DNA from: an uncultured Actinomycetes bacterium | GTDB lineage: Bacteria > Actinomycetota > Actinomycetes > Nanopelagicales > Nanopelagicaceae | Reading direction: 5' to 3' | NCBI GenBank assembly: GCA_903922325.1 | Contig: CAIXTG010000044.1 | Location: 1-6,402 of the forward strand | Length of the DNA stretch: 6,402 bases | Part shown: positions 1 to 5,576 of the stretch, piece after piece | How positions within the stretch are numbered: the first letter of the stretch is position 1 | Layout of the letters: each line of letters starts with the position of its first letter | Notes under the pieces: model-generated | Told to the model about the DNA's origin: nothing | The model's input: the letters and a program-made list of their open reading frames with translations, nothing else | Databases searched by the model: none | Made by a program: the position numbers and the translations under genes

Positions 1-969
1 TAAACAAAGTGCAACTGCTGTTTTGATTACACAGTTATGCGTAACAACAGCAACTGTTTGGCCAGGGTATTCCGAGAGAATTTTCGAAAGTGCCGCTTCA
101 ACACGAATTGTTATTTCTTCCCAAGATTCACCACCGGCTGGTTTAAATGCTAAATCGGTTAACCATTTATCGTAATCATCGGCATATTGCGCTTTGACTT
201 CTTCGACTGAAAGTCCGTCCCAGTATCCGAAATCCATTTCAAACCAAATCTCATCAAAGTTAACGGTTAAGCCAGTTGCATCAGAAATAATTTTGGCAGT
301 CTCTTTGGTGCGATTAAGCGGAGAAGCAATTAAAACTTCGGCGCCTAATTTCTTAGCTCTCTCTGCAACCGCAACAGCTTGCGTCCTGCCGGTTTCAGTA
401 AGTACTGGATCTAAGGGTCCAACGCCGGAAAACTTACGACTTGGCGTTAGAACAGTTTCGCCATGACGAATTAAATGCAAAATAGTTGGTTTTTCGTCAG
501 ACTTTAAACGTTCGGTTAAGTAATTTAATTGCCTGGGTGCGATTGGTTCACTTTTATCATGTCCACCACTTTGCGCATCGAGCGCTTTATTAGCCAAGCG
601 GTCTGCATGTGAGTTTTCATCGCGTGGGATCCAGGTGTAGTTAACGAGTGATGGTGAATGCGCTTCGCGTGCGTTCTGGGCTAACTTGCGCATATCAGCA
701 TGTTTAATCTGCCAGCGGCCAGACATTTGTTCGACAACTAATTTGCTATCCATGCACACAGCAACTGTGGCTTGATCATCTAAATCATGAATTGCTTTCA
801 GGCCAGCAATTAACCCGCCATATTCGGCAACGTTATTGGTAGCTGTTCCAATGAACTCGTAGATCTCGGCAATTATGTGACCGTTTTCGGAAACCACTGC
901 GCCGAAACCAGCAGGGCCAGGATTACCGCGTGAACCACCATCGGCAGTTAATTTAAAGTGACGAGCCAT
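1..969 (-). CDS. Bifunctional RNase HI / histidine (acid) phosphatase, C-terminus cut by window edge
   Basis: The protein fuses an RNase HI domain, which cleaves the RNA strand of RNA-DNA hybrids, to a histidine-phosphatase domain of the CobC/phosphoglycerate-mutase type. I read 323 codons from the ATG at 969; the frame is still open at base 1. Residues 1-135 are RNase HI. All four metal-binding acidic residues are visible: D10 (TADGGSRGNPGP), E49 (NNVAEYGGL), D74 (CMDSKLVVE) and D123 (HADRLAN). A short linker leads to the phosphatase at about 160-323, with the phosphohistidine H169 in LIRHGET, R220 in SPLNRTKET, the likely proton donor E244 and the second catalytic H311 in VVTHN. Known homologues such as M. 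tuberculosis Rv2228c are about 360-400 residues, so roughly 40-70 are missing at the right end of the protein. In M. tuberculosis the phosphatase half has alpha-ribazole phosphatase (cobalamin) activity; the substrate here is unproven. It starts 4 bases after the zinc-ribbon gene, so the two are almost certainly one operon. Confidence 0.93.
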   Translation of the reverse strand, partial: MARHFKLTADGGSRGNPGPAGFGAVVSENGHIIAEIYEFIGTATNNVAEYGGLIAGLKAIHDLDDQATVAVCMDSKLVVEQMSGRWQIKHADMRKLAQNAREAHSPSLVNYTWIPRDENSHADRLANKALDAQSGGHDKSEPIAPRQLNYLTERLKSDEKPTILHLIRHGETVLTPSRKFSGVGPLDPVLTETGRTQAVAVAERAKKLGAEVLIASPLNRTKETAKIISDATGLTVNFDEIWFEMDFGYWDGLSVEEVKAQYADDYDKWLTDLAFKPAGGESWEEITIRVEAALSKILSEYPGQTVAVVTHNCVIKTAVALCL

Positions 970-973
970 TGAA

Positions 974-1699
974 TTAAACCCCGCGCACCAAGATGCAACG
1001 GCATTCTTCGCAACGAATGACTTCATCTTCAGCTGAATCAAGCATGCGCTTCAGATCAATTGCGTTAATGCTTAAGTTGCAGCCAAGGCATTGTCCGCCA
1101 AGTAATGCAGCTGCACCAGCCCCGCCGCCGCTACGAATCTTTTCGTAAAGATCGTAAAGCGCTTTATCAACTGAAGTAACAGTTGCTGCCCGTTTAGCTA
1201 CAAGTTGAGCGCTTTCGGATTCAAGAGCAAGGGAGGCCATATTTTTACGATCAGTTAGTTCGGCAATTTCGGTTGCTAGCGTTGCTTCGAGCGCTTTTAA
1301 TTCATCGATGCGAGCTTTGATTCCATCAACGCGCAACATAACTTCGAGTTCAACTTCTTCTAGTTCGGCACGACGCGCATTTAGTGAGCCCACTTCGTGC
1401 TGAAGTGATTCAAGTTCTTTAGGAGTGCCGGTACCAGAATTAAGGCGGGCTTCATCTTTTTGAAGCCTTGTTACAACTTGTTCAACATCGGCTTCGGCTC
1501 GCTTTAATTCGCGGGTTACATCGCTTAACTCAGTTTCAGCACCGATCCGTAAATCACGAGTGTTATTTGATTTAACTGTGGCCGCGTTAAGAGCTGCGAT
1601 TTCCGGAAGAGTGGCAAGTTTGTGCGCTAGGGAAGTTAAAGCTAAATCATGGCGTTGGATATCTAGAATCTGTCTTTGATCGCTCGGGCTAGCTTTCAT
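974..1699 (-). CDS. Coiled-coil protein with C-terminal C4 zinc ribbon
   Basis: This 241-residue cytoplasmic protein has no signal peptide or membrane segment. Residues about 10-185 are rich in Glu, Lys, Arg, Ala and Leu and read as long antiparallel coiled-coil helices. The C-terminus is a zinc ribbon with C204-x2-C207 (GGQCLGCN) and C230-x2-C233 (RCEECRC); a further cysteine, C235, follows. This is the architecture of the 'C4-type zinc ribbon domain' family (DUF164/zf-RING_7), which includes Helicobacter HP0958 (FlgZ), Chlamydia CT398 and M. tuberculosis Rv2229c. The mycobacterial member also sits directly upstream of the RNase H/phosphatase gene, so the pairing here is conserved. The biochemical role in actinobacteria is not established; nucleic-acid binding or adaptor functions have been suggested for relatives. 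The ATG at 1699 is supported by an AGGGAAGG Shine-Dalgarno site at 1704-1711. The TAA stop lies 4 bases before the next start. Confidence 0.9.
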   Translation of the reverse strand: MKASPSDQRQILDIQRHDLALTSLAHKLATLPEIAALNAATVKSNNTRDLRIGAETELSDVTRELKRAEADVEQVVTRLQKDEARLNSGTGTPKELESLQHEVGSLNARRAELEEVELEVMLRVDGIKARIDELKALEATLATEIAELTDRKNMASLALESESAQLVAKRAATVTSVDKALYDLYEKIRSGGGAGAAALLGGQCLGCNLSINAIDLKRMLDSAEDEVIRCEECRCILVRGV

Positions 1700-1777
1700 A
1701 ACGCCTTCCCTATCTGCGCTTTCGAATTAAATTTGAAAGCTAACTTAGATTAGATATGTAGTTTTATGAAGTGGAAC
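1700..1777 (-). other. Leader between tRNA-Val and the zinc-ribbon gene, with an inverted repeat
   Basis: This 78-base AT-rich spacer contains an inverted repeat with arms at 1718-1726 and 1732-1740 (GCTTTC/GAAAGC, then one imperfect pair, then AA/TT). It ends 18 bases before the start codon. No U-tract follows it on the minus strand, so it is not a typical intrinsic terminator. A TAATCT hexamer at 1747-1752 (minus strand) could be a -10 box, but no good -35 box accompanies it. The spacer also contains the 3' trailer of the tRNA precursor. Whether the zinc-ribbon operon has its own promoter here or depends on read-through from the tRNA cannot be decided by eye. Confidence 0.35.
1704..1711 (-). 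promoter_or_regulatory. Ribosome binding site of the zinc-ribbon gene
   Basis: On the minus strand the sequence reads AGGGAAGG, and its AGGGA part lies 7 bases before the ATG at 1699. This purine-rich match to the anti-Shine-Dalgarno sequence fixes the start, and it contrasts with the SD-less starts of the peroxiredoxin and aceE genes in this window. Confidence 0.6.
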
Positions 1778-1852
1778 TGGTGGGCGCTGAGGGTTTCGAA
1801 CCCCCGACATTCTCGGTGTAAACGAGACGCTCTACCACTGAGCTAAGCACCC
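1778..1852 (-). tRNA. tRNA-Val (anticodon UAC), CCA encoded
   Basis: The minus strand folds into a complete cloverleaf. The acceptor stem GGGTGCT pairs with AGCGCCC (one G-U pair). The D-arm is GCTC/GAGC around AGTGGTA. The anticodon stem TCTCG/CGAGA encloses the loop TTTACAC, which gives anticodon UAC (valine, reading GUA and other GUN codons). The variable loop is short. The T-arm GGGGG/CCCTC has the loop TTCGAAA. The discriminator A is followed by a genomically encoded CCA at 1780-1778; without CCA the gene spans 1781-1852. It lies between the peroxiredoxin and zinc-ribbon genes on the same strand. Confidence 0.97.
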
Positions 1853-1855
1853 GGA

Positions 1856-1889
1856 ACTTACTTTTCTAGCCGCAGCCAGAACCGTAAGT
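1856..1889 (-). repeat. Imperfect inverted repeat between peroxiredoxin stop and tRNA-Val
   Basis: The outer arms at 1856-1861 and 1884-1889 (ACTTAC/GTAAGT) are perfectly complementary. Separated from them by 2-base mismatches on each side are inner arms at 1864-1870 and 1875-1881, which give seven pairs around a 4-base loop. One inner pair is G-U in minus-strand RNA but A-C in plus-strand RNA, so the structure favours the minus transcript. It begins 9 bases after the peroxiredoxin stop and ends 3 bases before the tRNA 5' end. It has no U-tract. It may be a weak terminator, an mRNA 3'-end stabiliser or a tRNA-processing element. Confidence 0.5.
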
Positions 1890-1892
1890 CTA
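1863..1892 (-). promoter_or_regulatory. Possible promoter for tRNA-Val
   Basis: Minus-strand TAGACT at 1887-1892 resembles a -35 box and TAGAAA at 1863-1868 a -10 box, with an 18-base spacer. Initiation would fall a few bases before the mature tRNA 5' end at 1852. Both boxes are imperfect and overlap the inverted repeat, so this is tentative. Confidence 0.25.
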
Positions 1893-1898
1893 ACCTAA

Positions 1899-2363
1899 CT
1901 AAAGCTGTGCTAACGCCGCCTTGTAATCGGCTGCATTACGCGCTTCACCTGGGCCATTTACGACCTGCCAACGCAGAATTCCGGCCTTGTCGATGATGAA
2001 TGTGCCGCGAGTTGAGAATCCGCGTTCTTCAAAGAAGACGCCATATCGCTTTGAAACTTCACCGTGTGGCCAGAAGTCAGCCAGAATTGGAAATGTATAA
2101 CCTTCGGCCTCAGCAAATGCGCGCGCTGAATACATTGGATCGCATGCGATACCAAGTACTTGCACATCATCATTTTGGAATGCAGAAATGTCATCGCGTA
2201 ACGCGCAAAGTTCGCCAGTGCAGGTACCAGAAAATGCAAAAGGATAGAAAACTAAAACAACGTTTTGCTTTCCTTGAAATGATGAGAGCATAACTTTTTC
2301 GCCGTGGTGATTTACTAATTCAAAATCAGGGGCGGGTTGGCCAATTACTAATGTTGTAGTCAT
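1899..2363 (-). CDS. AhpE-like thioredoxin-fold peroxiredoxin
   Basis: This 154-residue cytosolic thiol peroxidase should reduce hydrogen peroxide and organic hydroperoxides. The active site is P41-F-A-F-S45-G-T-C48, with C48 the peroxidatic cysteine, and the partner arginine is R119 in STRGTFIID. The segment DFWPHGEVSKRYGVF (about 96-110) and the overall length match actinobacterial AhpE (M. tuberculosis Rv2238c, about 153 residues). Unlike one-cysteine AhpE it also has C53 and C74. The spacing C48-x4-C53 equals that of the peroxidatic and resolving cysteines in BCP/PrxQ, so an intramolecular disulfide is plausible. The ATG at 2363 follows the DUF3052 stop by 10 bases and has no Shine-Dalgarno site. 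A TAGATT box 7 bases upstream suggests a leaderless transcript from an internal promoter, with translational coupling as the alternative. The AhpE-DUF3052-aceE neighbourhood is also found in mycobacteria. Confidence 0.93.
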   Translation of the reverse strand: MTTTLVIGQPAPDFELVNHHGEKVMLSSFQGKQNVVLVFYPFAFSGTCTGELCALRDDISAFQNDDVQVLGIACDPMYSARAFAEAEGYTFPILADFWPHGEVSKRYGVFFEERGFSTRGTFIIDKAGILRWQVVNGPGEARNAADYKAALAQL

Positions 2364-2370
2364 GGCGCGA

Positions 2371-2400
2371 AATCTACCGTTTGCCAGCTTTGCGTGCCAC
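2371..2400 (-). promoter_or_regulatory. Possible internal leaderless promoter for the peroxiredoxin gene
   Basis: On the minus strand, GTGGCA (2395-2400, four of six matches to TTGACA) and TAGATT (2371-2376, fits TAnnnT) are separated by 18 bases. The -10 box ends 7 bases before the peroxiredoxin ATG, so transcription would begin at or next to the start codon. The TAG of the -10 box is the stop codon of the DUF3052 gene. The lack of any Shine-Dalgarno site before this ATG is consistent with leaderless translation. Confidence 0.35.
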
Positions 2401-2766
2401 TAGACGAGTTGCAGTCCAATCAGCAGCAACGGCAATTGATGAGGTAACACTTAGCCCGGCAGTTGGTGCGGCATCCTGAATTTCACTAGCTTCAACATAA
2501 TTTGCGCGACCCATCTTCGGAGTCATCACCCAAATCGGCCCAGTTTCAGAAAGAAAAGTGAGGGCATCCATGAGTTCATCGATTAAATCGCCATCACCAT
2601 CTCGCCACCAAATGATCACGCCATCAATGACTTCGGTCGGATCGGTCTGAATAAAGTCAGTTTCCGTGATTCCCTTAATCTTTGCGCGCAACGAATCGTC
2701 ACAGTCGGCGGCATAGCCGATTTCCAAGATCAAGTCGCCTTTGGCAAAGCCCATACGCATGGCCAC
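2374..2766 (-). CDS. DUF3052 family protein
   Basis: This 130-residue cytosolic protein belongs to an actinobacterial family of unknown function. Recognisable family signatures are the acidic WWRDGDGDL at residues 53-61, the following helix LIDELMDALTFL, the strand PIWVMTPKMGR (77-87) and the C-terminal AAPTAGLSVTSS (99-110) before ADWTATRLVA. There is no signal peptide or membrane segment. The start chosen is GTG at 2766, because AGGTGG at 2776-2781 lies 9 bases upstream of it. ATG codons at 2760 and 2754 are alternatives that would shorten the protein by 2 or 4 residues. It is divergent from aceE and directly upstream of the peroxiredoxin, as I recall for the M. tuberculosis homologue Rv2239c next to ahpE. 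Its function is not known; the constant neighbours suggest a link to redox or central metabolism, but that is only inference. Confidence 0.9.
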   Translation of the reverse strand: MAMRMGFAKGDLILEIGYAADCDDSLRAKIKGITETDFIQTDPTEVIDGVIIWWRDGDGDLIDELMDALTFLSETGPIWVMTPKMGRANYVEASEIQDAAPTAGLSVTSSIAVAADWTATRLVARKAGKR

Positions 2767-2775
2767 GGGCTAAGT

Positions 2776-2781
2776 CCACCT
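2776..2781 (-). promoter_or_regulatory. Ribosome binding site deciding the GTG start of the DUF3052 gene
   Basis: Minus-strand AGGTGG stands 9 bases before the GTG at 2766, 15 before the ATG at 2760 and 21 before the ATG at 2754. The spacing favours the GTG. Confidence 0.55.
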
Positions 2782-2786
2782 AAAAT

Positions 2787-2817
2787 TTGCTCACTTAGCA
2801 AGACCTGAGCGCTCTCA
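2787..2817. repeat. Small palindromes in the DUF3052/aceE divergent gap
   Basis: A short hairpin has arms TTGCT (2787-2791) and AGCAA (2797-2801) with a 5-base loop. A perfect 8-base palindrome, GAGCGCTC, follows at 2807-2814. Both lie in the 89-base gap from which the DUF3052-peroxiredoxin genes and aceE are transcribed in opposite directions. The palindrome ends 5 bases before the proposed aceE -35 box, so it could be an operator, but palindromes this short also arise by chance. No convincing minus-strand promoter was found in the gap. Confidence 0.25.
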
Positions 2818-2819
2818 AT

Positions 2820-2849
2820 TTCACACAACTGGGCAGTAACCGCGAGAAT
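2820..2849 (+). promoter_or_regulatory. Likely leaderless promoter of aceE(-glgE)
   Basis: TTCACA at 2820-2825 matches five of six bases of the -35 consensus TTGACA. GAGAAT at 2844-2849 matches four of six bases of the -10 consensus. They are 18 bases apart. The -10 box ends 6 bases before the aceE ATG, which places the transcription start at or next to the A of ATG. The only purine run before the ATG (AGGGG, 2850-2854) is a single base away, too close to act as a normal Shine-Dalgarno site. Leaderless mRNAs are common in actinobacteria. Confidence 0.45.
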
Positions 2850-2855
2850 AGGGGC

Positions 2856-5576
2856 ATGAGCGAAACGTTTGATACGCCCGATCACATCGTCGACCAGCTA
2901 GTCGATATCGACCCTAGCGAGACGGCGGAATGGAATGCATCCTTTGATGCGGCCTTAGCTAACGCCGGTCCAGTACGTGCTCGATATTTAATGCTCTCGC
3001 TTCTAAAGCGCGCACAAGAGAAGAACATTGGTATTTCGGGATTACGCGCAACTGATTACATCAACAGTATTCCTTCTGATAGCGAACCAGATTTTCCTGG
3101 TGATGAAGCAATCGAACGTCGAATTCGGGCATTTAACCGGTGGAACGCTGCGATGTTGGTGCACCGTGCTCAGCGCCCAGGCGTTGGCGTTGGTGGACAT
3201 ATTTCAACTTACGCATCTTCGGCTTCACTTTATGAAGTTGGTTTCAACCACTTCTTCCGCGGACAAGATCATCCAGGAGGCGGCGATCAAATTTTCTTCC
3301 AAGGCCATGCCAGCCCTGGAATGTATGCACGTGCATTCTTAGAAGGTCGCTTTACGGAAAATCAATTAGATGGTTTCCGTCAAGAACTTTCACATAAAGG
3401 TGGCGGACTTTCTTCTTACCCACACCCACGATTGATGCCAGATTTCTGGCAGTTCCCAACTGTGTCAATGGGTATTGGTCCACTTAATGCAATTTATCAA
3501 GCACGCTTTAATCGTTACTTACACAATCGCGGAATTAAAGACACTAGCCAACAACATGTGTGGGCATTCTTAGGCGATGGCGAAGTTGATGAAGTCGATA
3601 CTTTAGGTGCCATTGGTTTAGCTACTCGTGAAAATCTAGATAACTTAACTTTCGTTGTTAACTGTAACTTGCAACGCCTTGATGGCCCAGTTCGCGGTAA
3701 CGGAAAAATTATTCAAGAACTCGAATCTATCTTCCGTGGTGCTGGTTGGAACGTACTGAAAGTTGTTTGGGGTCGCGAATGGGATCCACTACTTGCGCAA
3801 GACCGCGAAGGCGCACTTGTTGATTTGATGAACAAGACCCTCGATGGTGATTATCAAACATTTAAAGCTGAGAGCGGAAAGTTCGTTCGCGATAACTTCT
3901 TTGCTCGCGATCCACGCACTGCAGCAATGGTTGCTAACTGGTCTGATGACCAGATTTGGGGCTTACGCCGCGGTGGCCACGACTATCGCAAGTTATTTGC
4001 CGCCTACACAGCTGCGATGAATTCAAATGGCCGCCCAACTGTGATTCTTGCGAAAACTGTTAAGGGTTGGACACTTGGGTCACACTTCGAAGGACGTAAC
4101 TCAACGCACCAGATGAAGAAGATGTCGATGGAAGATATCGTCGAATTCCGCGATCGTTTAGGTATTCCAATAGCTGATGATCAACTCGATGCGAAGTTAC
4201 CACCGTACTATCGCCCAGCTGATGACTCACCTGAAGCGAAGTATCTGCAGGAACGTCGCGCAGCACTTGGTGGTTCGATTCCATCACGCCGCAAGATTTC
4301 TCGTCCATTGGCACAACCCGATGATTCAGTTTATGAATCAGTTCGACGTGGATCAGGTCAGCAAGAAATTGCGACCACGATGGCATTTGTTCGCATGCTT
4401 AAAGATTTGATCAAGGATCCAGGTCTAGGTTCTCGCTTAGTTCCGATCATTCCTGACGAAGCGCGTACTTTCGGTATGGACTCATTGTTCCCAACTTTAA
4501 AGATCTACTCACCAAATGGTCAGAAGTATTTATCAGTTGACCGCGAATTAATGCTTTCTTATAAGGAATCTACTTCAGGTGTGATTCTGCACGAAGGTAT
4601 CAACGAAGCTGGTTCAGTTGCATCCTTTACGGCTGTTGGTTCTTCGTATTCAACTCATGATGAACCAATGATCCCGATCTACATTTTCTATTCAATGTTC
4701 GGATTCCAGCGCACCGGCGATGCGTTCTGGGCTGCAGCTGACCAATTAGTTCGTGGTTTCGTAGTCGGTGCAACTGCCGGTCGCACCACGCTAAATGGTG
4801 AAGGCTTACAGCACGAGGATGGTCATTCACATCTTTTGGCTTCTACTAACCCAGCCATTGTTTCTTATGACCCGGCATTTGGTTTCGAACTTGGTCACAT
4901 TGTTAAAGACGGTTTGCGTCGTATGTATGGCGAGAACAGTGAGAATATTTACTATTACTTAACTGTTTATAACGAGCCATATATGCAACCAGCTGAGCCT
5001 GAAAACCTTGATATTGAAGGCTTATTAAAGGGTATTTATCTTTACGCACCTGCTGAAGTACGCAGCAAGAAGAAGGCGCAAATCTTGGCTTCTGGTGTTG
5101 GCGTTAACTGGGCGCTTAAAGCTCAGAAATTATTGGCCGAAGATTGGGGCGTTGCTGCTTCAGTTTGGTCAGTTACTTCTTGGAATGAACTTCGTCGCGA
5201 TGGTCTAGATACAGATAGTCATAACTTGCTAAATCCAAATGATCAAAAGCAAGCATATGTAACTAAGAAATTAGCAAACGTCGATGGTCCGATTATTGCG
5301 GTAAGTGATTTCATGCGCGCAGTTCAAGATCAGATTGCACCATGGGTGCCAAATCAGTTTGCTTCCCTTGGCACTGATGGCTTTGGTTTATCAGATACTC
5401 GCGGTGCTCTACGTCGTCACTTCAAGGTTGATGCTGAATCAATCGTCGTTGCTACATTGCAACAACTTGCAAAGCAAGGCGATGTGAAAGCTAAGACAGT
5501 TCAAGAAGCGCTCGATAAGTATCAGATACACGATGTGACCGCCGCTGAAGCTGGCAACACCGAGGGTTCGGGTTGA
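2856..5576 (+). CDS. aceE: Pyruvate dehydrogenase E1 component, homodimeric type
   Basis: This thiamine-diphosphate enzyme decarboxylates pyruvate and passes the acetyl group to lipoyl-E2 of the pyruvate dehydrogenase complex, feeding acetyl-CoA into the TCA cycle and lipid synthesis. The 906-residue length fits the homodimeric AceE family (887 in E. coli, about 920 in corynebacteria). The N-terminal DIDPSETAEW (18-26) is the usual actinobacterial beginning. FQGHASPG (148-155) and the ThDP/Mg motif G240-D-G-E ... N269-C-N271 lie in the cofactor domain. H418 in THQMKKM corresponds to the mobile-loop active-site histidine (E. coli H407). The pyrimidine domain has LHEGINEAGS (578-587, containing the conserved glutamate E580), YSMFGFQRTGD and GLQHEDGHSH (650-659, H653 probably matching E. 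coli H640). The C-terminal domain extends to 906. I see no frameshift or missing motif. E2 and E3 genes are not in the window. The gene diverges from the DUF3052 gene and its stop overlaps the glgE start. Confidence 0.98.
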   Translation: MSETFDTPDHIVDQLVDIDPSETAEWNASFDAALANAGPVRARYLMLSLLKRAQEKNIGISGLRATDYINSIPSDSEPDFPGDEAIERRIRAFNRWNAAMLVHRAQRPGVGVGGHISTYASSASLYEVGFNHFFRGQDHPGGGDQIFFQGHASPGMYARAFLEGRFTENQLDGFRQELSHKGGGLSSYPHPRLMPDFWQFPTVSMGIGPLNAIYQARFNRYLHNRGIKDTSQQHVWAFLGDGEVDEVDTLGAIGLATRENLDNLTFVVNCNLQRLDGPVRGNGKIIQELESIFRGAGWNVLKVVWGREWDPLLAQDREGALVDLMNKTLDGDYQTFKAESGKFVRDNFFARDPRTAAMVANWSDDQIWGLRRGGHDYRKLFAAYTAAMNSNGRPTVILAKTVKGWTLGSHFEGRNSTHQMKKMSMEDIVEFRDRLGIPIADDQLDAKLPPYYRPADDSPEAKYLQERRAALGGSIPSRRKISRPLAQPDDSVYESVRRGSGQQEIATTMAFVRMLKDLIKDPGLGSRLVPIIPDEARTFGMDSLFPTLKIYSPNGQKYLSVDRELMLSYKESTSGVILHEGINEAGSVASFTAVGSSYSTHDEPMIPIYIFYSMFGFQRTGDAFWAAADQLVRGFVVGATAGRTTLNGEGLQHEDGHSHLLASTNPAIVSYDPAFGFELGHIVKDGLRRMYGENSENIYYYLTVYNEPYMQPAEPENLDIEGLLKGIYLYAPAEVRSKKKAQILASGVGVNWALKAQKLLAEDWGVAASVWSVTSWNELRRDGLDTDSHNLLNPNDQKQAYVTKKLANVDGPIIAVSDFMRAVQDQIAPWVPNQFASLGTDGFGLSDTRGALRRHFKVDAESIVVATLQQLAKQGDVKAKTVQEALDKYQIHDVTAAEAGNTEGSG
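5562..5566 (+). promoter_or_regulatory. Shine-Dalgarno site for glgE inside the end of aceE
   Basis: GAGGG lies 6 bases upstream of the TTG at 5573, an ideal spacing. It is inside the last aceE codons, so ribosomes finishing aceE are positioned to reinitiate on glgE. Confidence 0.6.

Noticed and set aside
194..466. Open frame of 90 codons on the plus strand
   Set aside because: It lies wholly inside the phosphatase half of the minus-strand RNase H/phosphatase gene, whose catalytic motifs are intact. Its product is low-complexity with no recognisable family.
1718..1740. Inverted repeat before the zinc-ribbon gene as an intrinsic terminator for the tRNA
   Set aside because: The stem is AT-rich and imperfect, and on the minus strand it is followed by GCGCAGATAG rather than a U-tract.
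1958..2293. Two open frames (minus 1958-2239, plus 2000-2293) within the peroxiredoxin gene
   Set aside because: Both are antisense or out-of-frame shadows of a clear peroxiredoxin, with unnatural His/Arg/Met-rich compositions.
3028..5487. Several open frames of 60-108 codons on both strands inside aceE (3028-3342, 4060-4386, 4177-4410, 4627-4830, 5305-5487)
   Set aside because: aceE is continuous and conserved over the whole stretch. None of these frames has a plausible start signal or family-like sequence.
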